The notes under the pieces: generated by a model
What the model saw: only the letters and a program-made list of their open reading frames with translations
What the model was told of the DNA's origin: nothing
Databases searched by the model: none
Made by a program: the position numbers and the translations under genes
Shown here: positions 27,013-36,399 of the stretch, in pieces
How the letters are laid out: each line of letters opens with the position of its first letter
Position numbering within the stretch: the first letter of the stretch is position 1
Source of the DNA: Cyclobacterium marinum DSM 745
GTDB taxonomy: Bacteria; Bacteroidota; Bacteroidia; Cytophagales; Cyclobacteriaceae
NCBI RefSeq assembly: GCF_000222485.1
Contig: NC_015914.1
Coordinates: forward strand, 1 to 64,000
DNA: 64,000 nt
Direction: 5' to 3'

Positions 27013-29988
27013 ATGCTAAAATATGCCAGGGTTAACAATCTTGCAGGTTGGACCGCCTTCTTTATTGCATTTATAACATATCTGCTCACCATCGAAGAGA
27101 CTGCCAGTTTCTGGGATCCGGGAGAATTTATAGCGGTCGCCTATAAATTACAAGTTCCACATCCTCCAGGGGCACCTTTCTTTCTATTGATTTACCGTAT
27201 GTTTAGCTTTTTAGCGCTCGGTGATGGGTTAGAAATTGCCTATTGGATGAACGTGGGGAGTGCGCTGCTTTCGGCATTCACAATTCTATTCCTTTTTTGG
27301 ACCATCACTTTATTAGGGAGAAAACTATTGCTCAAAAAAAGTGAAGAGCCCAATCAAGAGCAAATTTACACTTTGATAGGAGCAGGATTTATTGGAGCAT
27401 TGGCTTATACTTTTACCGATAGTTTTTGGTTTTCTGCTGTAGAGGCTGAAGTTTACGCCATGTCTTCCTTTTTTACTGCCATCGTAATTTGGGCATTCTT
27501 AAAGTGGGACATCATCAAAGATCCTCAGGAAGAAAACAAATACATGATTTTCATCGCTTACTTGGTGGGATTGTCAATTGGGGTACACCTTTTAAACCTG
27601 GTAACCCTTCCTGCTTTAGCACTTGTTGTCTATTTTAAAAAATATAAAAATCATACCCTTAAGGGAGGAATTATTGCCTTTTTATTAGGAGGGGTAGCGC
27701 TGGTTGTAATCAATAATTTTATTATTCCCGGCTTGCCTAGCATAGCTGGTTCTCTAGAAATTTTCTTCGTCAATAGTTTAGGGCTACCCTTTGGCTCAGG
27801 AATTATATTCTTTTCTATCGTCTTTTTAGGAGGGCTGATTTTTGCTGTGATACATTCTCACAAGAAAGAAAAAGTAATTTTAAATACAATTTTAATTTGC
27901 TTCTCCTTTATCCTGATTGGATATAGCTCTTATGCACTAATCGTAATTCGCGCCAATGCTGAACCAGTAATCAATGAAAATGACCCGAAGGACATTATCA
28001 GCTTTGTAAGCTATCTAAAAAGAGAACAATACGGCTACCGTCCCTTGATGCAAGGACAGTACTTCACTGCTGATATAATTGATCAGGTAGAGGGGGATCC
28101 TGTTTATGCCAAAGGTGAGGACAAATATGAAGTGGTAGATTACCAACTTGAAAACATTTATGATCCTGAAAAAACAACCATTCTTCCAAGAATATACTCT
28201 ACCCAAGAACGTCATAAACAAATTTATAGATCCAAGCTTGGATTAAGAGAAGGCCAAGACCCAACTTTCTTTGACAATATCTATTTCATGTTTGACCACC
28301 AACTTGGTCACATGTATTGGAGGTATTTTATGTGGAATTTTAGTGGAAGAGAGAGTGATTTCAGTAATGCTCCGTATTTAAGTATATGGAATACCATCAC
28401 CACAGAATTCCCAAATTATATAAAAGAAAACAAGGGACATAACAATTATTTTATGCTTCCTCTAATTTTGGGGCTTATAGGTATGTTTTTTCAAGCCAAG
28501 CATGATCCAGAATCTTTCTGGCTTACCTTGATGTTATTCCTGATGATGGGAGTAGTCTTGGTCCTCTACCTTAATTCACCACCTGTAGAACCAAGAGAAA
28601 GAGATTACATTTATGTAGGATCCTTTTATGCCTTTGCTATTTGGATTGGCTTTAGTGTAATGGCTATTAGCAATCAACTTAGGAAATTGAAAAAAGGTAT
28701 GGTAATGGCAGGAGTTTATGCTGCACTGATTACACTACCGGTACCTATCTTAATGGCTACAGAAAACTGGAACGACCATGACAGATCCGACAGGTATTTC
28801 TCTGTAGATTCAGCTAGAAACTTTCTAGCTTCATGTGCCCCAAATGCTATATTATTTACTGGCGGAGACAATGACACCTTCCCGCTATGGTATGTGCAGG
28901 AGGTGGAAGGCTTCAGGACGGATGTGAGAGTGATTGTATTAAGTTACTTTGACACCGATTGGTATGTAAAACAAATGGCCCGACCTGTCAATGAGTCTGC
29001 CGCTTTGGATTTTACATTGGATTTTGACAACTTTAAAAAGGGTACCAATGATGTGCTTTACGTAACAGACAGAATCGAAAGTTTGCCTCTGGTGGAATAC
29101 CTTAAGTTATTAAAAAACAACAGTGATTTACTTAAATTGACCAGTAGCAGATCAAGCAGTAATATCAATACTGTACCATCTAGAATTTTAACCCTACCCG
29201 TAAATACTGAAAATGTAGAGAAATTCGGAATAGTACCTCAGCAGTTTAAAGATTTACAAATTCCAAACATCAATATTAGGATTAAAGGAAATTATGTAAC
29301 CAAAGGGAATTTGATGCTATTGGACCTTATCGCTACTAACAATTGGGAACGACCCATATATTTCAACAATACCTCTTTGGCAACCATAGGCTTTGACATG
29401 AGTGACCATGTGGTAATGGAAGGCCTTACTTACAGGTTACTCCCCATTCAAAAGCCGGACAACCAAGATGAATTAATCAATACCGATTTGGCTTATAAAA
29501 ATGTCACTGAAAAATTCGCTTTTAGAGGAATGGACAATCCGGACAACTACTTTGATGACGAGTTCAGGAGATTCACCTCCAATCATCGAAGTGTACTTAA
29601 TAGCATTGCCATAGCCTTATTGGATGAACAAGATAAAGAGAGAGCAGAAGACATTATGAGATTGAGCCTAGAGAAACTTCCCGGTGAGGCCATACCTTAT
29701 GATTTAGCAAGCGGACAAGCCGTACCGGTCTTATTTGAATTAGGTATGGATGATGAAGCCTTAGACATCATTGACCAAATGTCTAAACGTTCTGTAGAGA
29801 TGCTTGACTTTTACCAAGAAACAGGTAGAGCTATGGACAGAGAAGCCCAAATTTCTATGCAGATGTTGAATTACTTTGTGCCTCAATTACGAGAACAAGG
29901 CTATAAAGAAAAGGCAGATCAAATTCAGCAAGATTACGAACGCATCTTTGGAGCGGCAGCTGGAACTCCACAAATCCAAAGAAGGTGA
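27013..29988 (+). CDS. DUF2723 multi-pass membrane protein, glycosyltransferase-39-like
   Basis: The 991-residue protein starts with the DUF2723 signature (TASFWDPGEFIAVAYKLQVPHPPGAP), which resembles the loop of protein O-mannosyltransferases with the catalytic acidic residue. About 12 helices occupy residues 10-620. The C-terminal third is soluble and contains GGDNDTFPLWYVQEVEGFRTDV followed by helical repeats. DUF2723 proteins are near-universal in Bacteroidota and are thought to be lipid-linked sugar transferases acting in the periplasm. No acceptor is known. A strong terminator follows. Confidence 0.9.
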   Translation: MLKYARVNNLAGWTAFFIAFITYLLTIEETASFWDPGEFIAVAYKLQVPHPPGAPFFLLIYRMFSFLALGDGLEIAYWMNVGSALLSAFTILFLFWTITLLGRKLLLKKSEEPNQEQIYTLIGAGFIGALAYTFTDSFWFSAVEAEVYAMSSFFTAIVIWAFLKWDIIKDPQEENKYMIFIAYLVGLSIGVHLLNLVTLPALALVVYFKKYKNHTLKGGIIAFLLGGVALVVINNFIIPGLPSIAGSLEIFFVNSLGLPFGSGIIFFSIVFLGGLIFAVIHSHKKEKVILNTILICFSFILIGYSSYALIVIRANAEPVINENDPKDIISFVSYLKREQYGYRPLMQGQYFTADIIDQVEGDPVYAKGEDKYEVVDYQLENIYDPEKTTILPRIYSTQERHKQIYRSKLGLREGQDPTFFDNIYFMFDHQLGHMYWRYFMWNFSGRESDFSNAPYLSIWNTITTEFPNYIKENKGHNNYFMLPLILGLIGMFFQAKHDPESFWLTLMLFLMMGVVLVLYLNSPPVEPRERDYIYVGSFYAFAIWIGFSVMAISNQLRKLKKGMVMAGVYAALITLPVPILMATENWNDHDRSDRYFSVDSARNFLASCAPNAILFTGGDNDTFPLWYVQEVEGFRTDVRVIVLSYFDTDWYVKQMARPVNESAALDFTLDFDNFKKGTNDVLYVTDRIESLPLVEYLKLLKNNSDLLKLTSSRSSSNINTVPSRILTLPVNTENVEKFGIVPQQFKDLQIPNINIRIKGNYVTKGNLMLLDLIATNNWERPIYFNNTSLATIGFDMSDHVVMEGLTYRLLPIQKPDNQDELINTDLAYKNVTEKFAFRGMDNPDNYFDDEFRRFTSNHRSVLNSIAIALLDEQDKERAEDIMRLSLEKLPGEAIPYDLASGQAVPVLFELGMDDEALDIIDQMSKRSVEMLDFYQETGRAMDREAQISMQMLNYFVPQLREQGYKEKADQIQQDYERIFGAAAGTPQIQRR

Positions 29989-30011
29989 TGGCCATTCAAT
30001 AGAAAATAAAC

Positions 30012-30060
30012 AAAAAAAAATTCAATCGGCTGCTTATCAATTAAGCAGCCGATTATTTTT
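30012..30060. terminator. Strong bidirectional terminator between convergent genes
   Basis: A perfect 13-bp stem (arms 30024-30036 and 30042-30054, AATCGGCTGCTTA and its complement) with loop TCAAT. It is flanked by a run of nine A on the left and a T-rich run on the right, so it can end transcription of both genes. It overlaps the stop codon of the methyltransferase. Confidence 0.93.
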
Positions 30061-30829
30061 TGTGCAGAATATAGTACAAGTCCAATGCTTCCTCTGGGTT
30101 ATCTACATACAAATAATCTTCATGATGCAGTTGTTCTACAGCCGCTCCTTGATGCTTATGCAGTTTATTCCTATTGATTCTATTTAGCACTTCATAAGGG
30201 ACCTTAAGCAATCCTGCCGGTAGCCTGTATTGAAGATTAAAAATATCCCAACGAGTAATTTTATTAACAGAAACCTTATTGGCTTCGTAATAATCCCAAA
30301 CTTTGGCATTGCCACCAATCCCTTTTGTCTCCACTTTATCGAATATGGATTGACACAGATTTTGAAGTTGAGTAGGAGTATACTCTCTAATATGCCATGG
30401 ATTTCTGGACAATGAAAATCTAATATTGGGGGTGGAAATTAAGGCCATGCCTCCCGGTTTTAACACACGATAAATTTCTTCCAAATATTGCTTGTCATCA
30501 TCTATATGTTCAATAACCTGAAAACTTACGACTGTATCAAAGGAATTATCCTTTAGTCCGGCCAAAGGGGGAATAATTGCTTGCTCAAAAGTAAATTCGG
30601 GGTATTTATCCTTTAGTCTATCCAAGATTTCTCCTATCTTGTCCAAGCCGTGGTAATGATTTACCAATGGGCCAAGGGCGTGTACCCCTCTGCCTTCGCC
30701 ACAGCCAATCTCCAACAAATTGCCGGAAACGTAATCTTTAGCAACAATGTATGCTTTAAAAAGACGTTGATGAATAGGATTGTCACTGATCAACTTATCG
30801 GAAGTAATTTCCGTTGTATAGGTAGCCAT
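30053..30829 (-). CDS. Class I SAM-dependent methyltransferase
   Basis: The 258-residue protein carries the methyltransferase-11 motifs: motif I LLEIGCGEGRGVHAL, the post-I acidic GLDKIGEI, FDTVVSFQVIEHIDD and the later LKPGGMALISTPN. This pattern fits small-molecule or lipid methyltransferases, such as those methylating quinones or glycolipid sugars. The substrate cannot be assigned. A TAATTTTG on the minus strand at 30851-30858 is a good -7 box about 22 bases upstream. Confidence 0.9.
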   Translation of the reverse strand: MATYTTEITSDKLISDNPIHQRLFKAYIVAKDYVSGNLLEIGCGEGRGVHALGPLVNHYHGLDKIGEILDRLKDKYPEFTFEQAIIPPLAGLKDNSFDTVVSFQVIEHIDDDKQYLEEIYRVLKPGGMALISTPNIRFSLSRNPWHIREYTPTQLQNLCQSIFDKVETKGIGGNAKVWDYYEANKVSVNKITRWDIFNLQYRLPAGLLKVPYEVLNRINRNKLHKHQGAAVEQLHHEDYLYVDNPEEALDLYYILHKK

Positions 30830-30880
30830 CTAAAATTTTATTATTTTCAACAAAATTAAGGTTAATTTTTAAAACCAACT

Positions 30881-32128
30881 ATGGAAAAAATAAAGTCATT
30901 GTATATGAAACGAAATATTGGGTTATTATTTATATTAATCCTCTTGTCCCTACCCTCTTTTGCTCAAAACAATCTGCAAAGTATTAACCAGAGTTTAAGG
31001 TATTCCAGGTATTCAAGAATTTCTTTGAAGGTAATACCCATAAAAACCGCAGAAAGAACTTTTAAATTACAAATGCTGGTGGAAAAAATTGAAGAGGAAC
31101 CAAATTTTGACGATTATTTATTCTCTTACACGATTGTCCATAGTTTTGACCAGAGAATCGATGATGAGCAGGTCATTGCCTTGGATCAAGACATGTTAAA
31201 AAAGAATACCAGCGGCCACTTTTATTTTGAAGAAACTGTAGAAATCCCGAGTACAAGAGAACAGGCCTATGTAATTTTTAGAGCGACAGACACCAGACAA
31301 GAGGATGAATATGTTTATCATGCGGATTTAATTAGCCCTTTTGTGGTAGATCAACCTTCTTTTGGTGCCTACTTTGGGAATGATATTCCCTTTGATCAGA
31401 ATTTTTTAAATGCAGAAGAATCTTTACTGTTCAAAAGTGACCAAGGAGTAAGCTTGTACAGGTACTTTTACCCACAAGATTTCCCAATACCGCTCCCTCC
31501 TATGGAAACTAAGGTTCCAGAAATAGCCAAAGAAACCGAAGTAATCAATGAAGGAGATTTCTTATTGAATGTACCTGTATCATTTGACAAATCAGGCTAC
31601 TACTTCATTCAAAAGGACACTACTACAGCCAGTGGGTTACTGATCAAAACGGCGGGAAAATCTTTTCCAAAGGTCTCCACATGGGAAGAAATGATCCAAA
31701 TGGTTGCTTATATTTCTACCAGAAAGGAACATGAGGCTTTATTGGCAGCAGAAAACAAAAAATTAGCTTTAGATGAATATTGGATCAGAATGACCCGAGA
31801 CGAAGAGGCCGCTAAAAAATTAATCAAAGAATATTTTAGGCAAGTGGAATTTGCCAATATCTTATTTACTGATTTCAAAGAAGGTTGGGCAACTGACCGA
31901 GGTATGGTCTACATTATTATGGGCCCTCCCCAAGAAGTTTACTTTAATTTAGACAAAGAAACTTGGGTTTACTTGTCTGAGGATTCAAATTCAAAAATAA
32001 CCTTTACCTTTGCACGTGTAAAGAATATATTAACCCCACAATATTATACATTGAACCGATCCAGAGCCTACCAGCCTGTATGGTTCAAAACTATCACAGC
32101 ATGGAGAAACGGAAGGATGGTTTTTTAA
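30881..32128 (+). CDS. GWxTD domain-containing secreted protein
   Basis: The 415-residue protein has a signal peptide (LLFILILLSLPSFAQ) and ends with the GWxTD domain, whose name motif is seen in FKEGWATDRGMVYIIMGPPQEV. The family is widespread in Bacteroidota and related phyla, is exported, and has no proven function. An internal ATG at 30905 would trim eight residues and keep the signal. Its 3-prime end overlaps rlmB by 28 bases, so the two are co-expressed. Confidence 0.9.
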   Translation: MEKIKSLYMKRNIGLLFILILLSLPSFAQNNLQSINQSLRYSRYSRISLKVIPIKTAERTFKLQMLVEKIEEEPNFDDYLFSYTIVHSFDQRIDDEQVIALDQDMLKKNTSGHFYFEETVEIPSTREQAYVIFRATDTRQEDEYVYHADLISPFVVDQPSFGAYFGNDIPFDQNFLNAEESLLFKSDQGVSLYRYFYPQDFPIPLPPMETKVPEIAKETEVINEGDFLLNVPVSFDKSGYYFIQKDTTTASGLLIKTAGKSFPKVSTWEEMIQMVAYISTRKEHEALLAAENKKLALDEYWIRMTRDEEAAKKLIKEYFRQVEFANILFTDFKEGWATDRGMVYIIMGPPQEVYFNLDKETWVYLSEDSNSKITFTFARVKNILTPQYYTLNRSRAYQPVWFKTITAWRNGRMVF

Positions 32129-32877
32129 TCAACAAAAGCGAAGACCAAAAGGATTTTATCTTTGGCATCAGGTCCATCATGGAGGCTTTGAATGCGGACA
32201 GAGAAATTGATAAAATACTGGTAAACAAAGAACTAAAAGGTGATCTCTTAAAAGAATTACTTGCACTAACCAAAGAGAAAAAGCTTCCGGTAACTAAAGT
32301 TCCTGAAAGCAAACTCAACCGGATAACCAGAAAAAACCATCAGGGAGTCATTGCTTATATTTCATCCATAGCATATGCTTCATGGGAAAATGTAGTGGAC
32401 AGTACCTACACCAAAGGAGAAGCACCTCTAATTTTGATGCTTGATAGGGTTACAGATGTCCGTAATTTTGGAGCCATCGCAAGAACAGCAGAGGTAGCAG
32501 GAGTCCATGGAATAATAATTCCGGAGAAGGGTAGTGCTCAAATTAACTCAGATGCGGTTAAAACATCTGCCGGGGCTTTAAATTTTCTACCGGTAAGTAG
32601 GGTTAGAAACCTCTATTACACCTTAAAAGATCTTAAAAAATCCGGACTGAAAGTCGTTGGTGTGACAGAGAAAACAGACCGAATGATGTACCAAGCAGAC
32701 CTAACTACGCCTACAGTTTTGGTAATGGGGTCAGAAGAAGATGGGGTTTCAGATGAACTTATGGGATTGTGCGATGAATTTGTCAAAGTACCTGTTCACG
32801 GACAAATAGAAAGTCTAAATGTTTCTGTTGCCACTGGAATAGTAATTTACGAAGCCATCCGACAAAGAAAACAATAA
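32101..32877 (+). CDS. rlmB: 23S rRNA (guanosine-2'-O-)-methyltransferase RlmB
   Basis: RlmB methylates G2251 in the peptidyl-transferase loop of 23S rRNA. The N-terminal substrate-binding domain (FIFGIRSIMEAL to HQGVIAYIS) is followed by the SpoU domain with the knotted-fold motifs LDRVTDVRNFGAIARTA, VMGSEEDGVS and SLNVSVATGIVIYEAIRQ. The ATG at 32101 (MEKRKDGF) gives 258 residues, normal for the family. Upstream in-frame starts lie inside the GWxTD gene. Translation is probably coupled to that gene. Confidence 0.95.
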   Translation: MEKRKDGFLINKSEDQKDFIFGIRSIMEALNADREIDKILVNKELKGDLLKELLALTKEKKLPVTKVPESKLNRITRKNHQGVIAYISSIAYASWENVVDSTYTKGEAPLILMLDRVTDVRNFGAIARTAEVAGVHGIIIPEKGSAQINSDAVKTSAGALNFLPVSRVRNLYYTLKDLKKSGLKVVGVTEKTDRMMYQADLTTPTVLVMGSEEDGVSDELMGLCDEFVKVPVHGQIESLNVSVATGIVIYEAIRQRKQ

Positions 32878-32897
32878 ACTCCTAAATTTCTAATCAA

Positions 32898-34244
32898 ATG
32901 GCATTAGAACTGGTTGCGCTTTTGGTATTGATAGCCGGCATAATAGCTTTGTTGGCTTCATTACTGATTCAAGCCCACAAAAAGCGCGACCAATTGAAGG
33001 AAGATCTTGGAGATCTTAGTCTGGAAAAGGAAAGACTCAACGAAAAGCACCAATTTCTTTTGGGAAAATATGGTGAAGTTCAAAGGGAGCTAGAGGAAAT
33101 ATCTTTGCTTTACAAATCCTTAGAAAAAGAGAATTACCATCTTGCTTTAGATAAAGGAAAACTAGATAGTGAGGTTCAATATATGCATGAGAAATTAATT
33201 TTTCAAAAGCAGGAAATCGAAAAAATGCGTGGTCAATTTCAACAAGAATTTGAATTATTGGCTAACAAAATTCTAGAAGAAAAATCTAAAAAATTCACCA
33301 GTCAAAATCAAGAAAATATAGAAAGCTTTCTCCAGCCCCTAGGGAAAGAATTGAACGCATTAAAAAAGCAAGTGCAGGAGGCTTATGCCATGGAGTCAAG
33401 AGAAAGGTTCTCTTTGGAAAGAAAAGTAAAGGAGCTTGCTGAACTGAACCAACAAATTAGTCAAGAAGCCAAAAACTTAACCAATGCCTTGAAGGGTAAT
33501 TCAAAGATTCGAGGGAATTGGGGAGAGGCGATTTTGGAAACCATATTACAAAATTCCGGCTTAGAAAAAGATAGACACTACAGTATTCAAGGCTTTTTAA
33601 AGGACGAAAATGGACAAGCCCTCCTTGGACCGGATGGTAAAAAAATGCAACCGGATGTTATCATTCATTATCCGGATGACAAGAAAGTTATCATCGACAG
33701 TAAAATATCATTAATTGCCTATGAGAAATACAGCAGTTCCCTGGAAGATGCAGATCAAAAATCTGCTTTAGAATTTCACTTAAAAGCCATTAAAACCCAT
33801 ATCGACCAGTTGTCTTCCAAGCAGTACGAAGCCTACGCCAAGGCGCTGGATTTTGTGATCATGTTTATCCCACTAGAAGCGGCTTATATCGTGGCCCTAC
33901 AGGCTGACCCTCAACTTTGGGAATACGCCTATAAAAAAAGGGTGCTATTGATCAGTAGCAGCAACTTGATTGCTGCCTTAAAGATGATCAAAGATTTATG
34001 GATAAGGGATGATCAATCCAAAAATGCATTAGAAATTGCCGAAAGAGGAGGCAAAGTTTATGACAAGCTTGCCACTTTTTTACACAGTCTGGAAGACATT
34101 GGAAAACACTTAGAAAGGTCTCAAGAAAGTTATTCTACCGCTGTCAAGCAACTCAAAACCGGCAAAGGTAATTTAATTTCACAAGCAGAAAAGCTCAGAG
34201 AATTAGGTGTCAATGCTCGAAATAAAATTTCAGGAAATCAATAG
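32898..34244 (+). CDS. rmuC: DNA recombination protein RmuC homologue
   Basis: The 448-residue protein has an N-terminal membrane anchor (about 5-25), a coiled coil over about 30-200, and the RmuC core with GNWGEAILETILQNSGL and PDVIIHYPDDKKVIIDSKISL, a restriction-endonuclease-like (PD-D/ExK) fold. RmuC limits recombination at inverted repeats in E. coli. It starts 20 bases after rlmB and is probably in the same transcription unit. Confidence 0.93.
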   Translation: MALELVALLVLIAGIIALLASLLIQAHKKRDQLKEDLGDLSLEKERLNEKHQFLLGKYGEVQRELEEISLLYKSLEKENYHLALDKGKLDSEVQYMHEKLIFQKQEIEKMRGQFQQEFELLANKILEEKSKKFTSQNQENIESFLQPLGKELNALKKQVQEAYAMESRERFSLERKVKELAELNQQISQEAKNLTNALKGNSKIRGNWGEAILETILQNSGLEKDRHYSIQGFLKDENGQALLGPDGKKMQPDVIIHYPDDKKVIIDSKISLIAYEKYSSSLEDADQKSALEFHLKAIKTHIDQLSSKQYEAYAKALDFVIMFIPLEAAYIVALQADPQLWEYAYKKRVLLISSSNLIAALKMIKDLWIRDDQSKNALEIAERGGKVYDKLATFLHSLEDIGKHLERSQESYSTAVKQLKTGKGNLISQAEKLRELGVNARNKISGNQ

Positions 34245-34326
34245 ATTGGCTAGGAATTGCCACAAATTCTGGATCTGAAAAAAAACATGTAAGGGTGGGT
34301 TGCAAAATTTAACAGATAGATTTTAA

Positions 34327-34980
34327 TCAAAATGGAAGGTCTTCAGGCTTGTCTATTTCCTTGACCACCGCATGTGCGGAAATTAGGTAATTCCGACCTG
34401 TTGCCAATTCCTGACAAAGCACCCTGGTTCTTTGCGTACGTAATTTCTTAAATTGCCTTTTTCTTAATAGAAAGTGAGCATTTATGGATAGGTCTCCTAA
34501 AACCGGTTCTTCATAAATACAGGTGTTTTTATCATATTTTCGTAATTCCTTCATCAAGAATAAATCCGAACCTGTAGAAGCTTTCGGGTTATTCATGTAT
34601 CGCCTTAGAGGAATCAAAATATCATTAGGGAACACCCCTTCCTGCAACATAGGGGCCATCAAAAACTTGAAATTTTGCTTCCATTCGATTCCATGTGGCA
34701 ATAATCCTTTCCCTATTCTGTCTTTGTATTGACTAAAAACCCGATGATGAGCTACCTCATGGATATAAGTAATCAAAAATTGGTACTGATTCAAATCATT
34801 ATTAATCGTGATCTTCTGTATGTCCCCCCCCCTTTTATAGCGAAAATCTCCCAGTTTTGACCTTCTTGATTTGGTGATTTCAAAGATAAAAGGTTCTTTC
34901 TCCCAAAGGGAAAAGCAATAAGTCAAGGCCTTATCCGGCACCCTGCCTTTTAAATTTTCCAACCATTTTTCTTCTTTCAC
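34327..34980 (-). CDS. SprT-like zinc metallopeptidase-fold protein
   Basis: The 217-residue protein shows the zinc site HEVAHH (in ITYIHEVAHHRV) and the downstream HGIEWK seen in SprT/Spartan proteins, with a basic C-terminal region (LLRKRQFKKLRTQRTR). Spartan-type enzymes cut proteins crosslinked to DNA; bacterial SprT-like proteins are little studied. A run of nine G on the coding strand (34824-34832 as C on the plus strand) lies near residue 50, a slippage-prone site. It starts 25 bases after the ceramidase-like gene and may be the tail of that operon. Confidence 0.85.
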   Translation of the reverse strand: MKEEKWLENLKGRVPDKALTYCFSLWEKEPFIFEITKSRRSKLGDFRYKRGGDIQKITINNDLNQYQFLITYIHEVAHHRVFSQYKDRIGKGLLPHGIEWKQNFKFLMAPMLQEGVFPNDILIPLRRYMNNPKASTGSDLFLMKELRKYDKNTCIYEEPVLGDLSINAHFLLRKRQFKKLRTQRTRVLCQELATGRNYLISAHAVVKEIDKPEDLPF

Positions 34981-35005
34981 GATTACTTGTTAACTGAAAT
35001 CAAAA

Positions 35006-36370
35006 TTAAAAATTTTTACCTTCGTGAATAAGCTCAAGTAGTTTTTTTCTGAATAATTCTTCTGAATCTGTAGAAAGGTTACTGATCCTACATCTCCAAG
35101 TTTCATACCCCCCTTTTTCTATTTCATGGGACGGTGGCACATAGCCTACATTGTCATTGGCCAGGCTAATTGTGAAATAAGGAAAATCGAGCCCTGCCTT
35201 TATTTTAAGTCCCGTTTCTGCAAAAAACTCTCCAGGTAAAGCCCCTATTTTTCCTTTCCCTATATGTAAAACCTGAATCGGGCAAGTTGCTTCTTCAGGA
35301 AATTCCTTAAGCAACAGTTGTTCACGTGCATAAAGTTTTTGCCAACCTTCAGTGTCCGGTTTCAATTCTTCCAAGCCTCCGGTAGCCAAGACGGCCTTAG
35401 CTTTTTCTAGTTCGCCTGAATTAGGCATCCTTCTCTCAGTTTTTAATAAGCTAAAACTGCTTTTTAGCGCAGGTGATTGTTCCCATTTAAGAGCTTGGAT
35501 CCTTTCCAAAACCTTTTCTGCCAACTCACCTCCTATTTTTCTACTCTTGGCCAACTCACCTTCAGGAAATTTAATTCGACCACTGAAATCCCAGATATTT
35601 ATATCTCCACTAGTGCCATTGCTCATCATCCCCACAAAAGCATCCCCTGCACCCAGCTTTTCTTTCAATGCATTGGAAAACATACCAAAATAATCAGCTG
35701 ATATGGTTCCGTTTTCCCAGTCCCCAACATAATGTAGGGAGTAATTGCCCAGTATGGAGATCCATTGCCCGTCCAAACCTTTAACGGCAATAAAACTTAA
35801 CTCAGGATCGGGAGTATTCAATGGTTTTATGATTTGGTCTTCCACCCCAAACGGATTGGTTTTGATCTGATCTGTATTTCCTGTTAAGGGGTTTATAGGG
35901 GAATAGCTTTCCTTCATCCAATACCTGCGACACATCACATATTCAGGAACATCTATAGAGCCAAAGGCCAATTTAGCGGGTTTTAGGCCGACCAAGGCTT
36001 TACCTACAGCCCTTGCTATCAGACCCGGCAATCGTTTTCTATAGGCCATGTCTGCAGGCACCATGTGAACATCCTCAACGGCTCCGGAAGCATGGGTGTG
36101 CGTGGCCGAAATCAATACTTGCATGGGAGGTATTCCATATTGTCCCTCAATGATATTTTTGGTTTCATCCAAAAACGCTTTTCCCATTACACATATATCC
36201 ACAACTACAATGACCAAGCAGGTATCATCATTTTTCAATACCAGGGCTTTGGCGTGTAGAGGATCATGTATCTTTTGAGCATAATGTGTGACAAAATCAC
36301 CATTAATAATGGAACCTAATGGAGGTGTTGTTTCGATAGCGGCTGCACCAGCCTGAAGGATATTTGACAT
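35006..36370 (-). CDS. Neutral/alkaline ceramidase-like amidase, no signal peptide
   Basis: The 454-residue protein matches the catalytic domain of neutral non-lysosomal ceramidases: GAAAIETTPPLG at the N-terminus, the zinc-site ISATHTHASG, and SNGTSGDINIW around the expected serine nucleophile. True ceramidases are exported, but this one has no signal peptide, so it probably cleaves an amide inside the cell. It is the eighth gene of the operon, 29 bases after the M19 dipeptidase. It might hydrolyse an N-acyl or N-aminoacyl compound handled by its neighbours. A true ceramide substrate is not supported. Confidence 0.82.
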   Translation of the reverse strand: MSNILQAGAAAIETTPPLGSIINGDFVTHYAQKIHDPLHAKALVLKNDDTCLVIVVVDICVMGKAFLDETKNIIEGQYGIPPMQVLISATHTHASGAVEDVHMVPADMAYRKRLPGLIARAVGKALVGLKPAKLAFGSIDVPEYVMCRRYWMKESYSPINPLTGNTDQIKTNPFGVEDQIIKPLNTPDPELSFIAVKGLDGQWISILGNYSLHYVGDWENGTISADYFGMFSNALKEKLGAGDAFVGMMSNGTSGDINIWDFSGRIKFPEGELAKSRKIGGELAEKVLERIQALKWEQSPALKSSFSLLKTERRMPNSGELEKAKAVLATGGLEELKPDTEGWQKLYAREQLLLKEFPEEATCPIQVLHIGKGKIGALPGEFFAETGLKIKAGLDFPYFTISLANDNVGYVPPSHEIEKGGYETWRCRISNLSTDSEELFRKKLLELIHEGKNF

Positions 36371-36399
36371 GAGAATATAGAATTAACCATTGAAAAACT

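Noticed and set aside
30881..32877. Overlap of GWxTD and rlmB by 28 bases, considered as a gene fusion or frameshift.
   Set aside because: Both proteins are complete and the frames differ; this is ordinary operon overlap.
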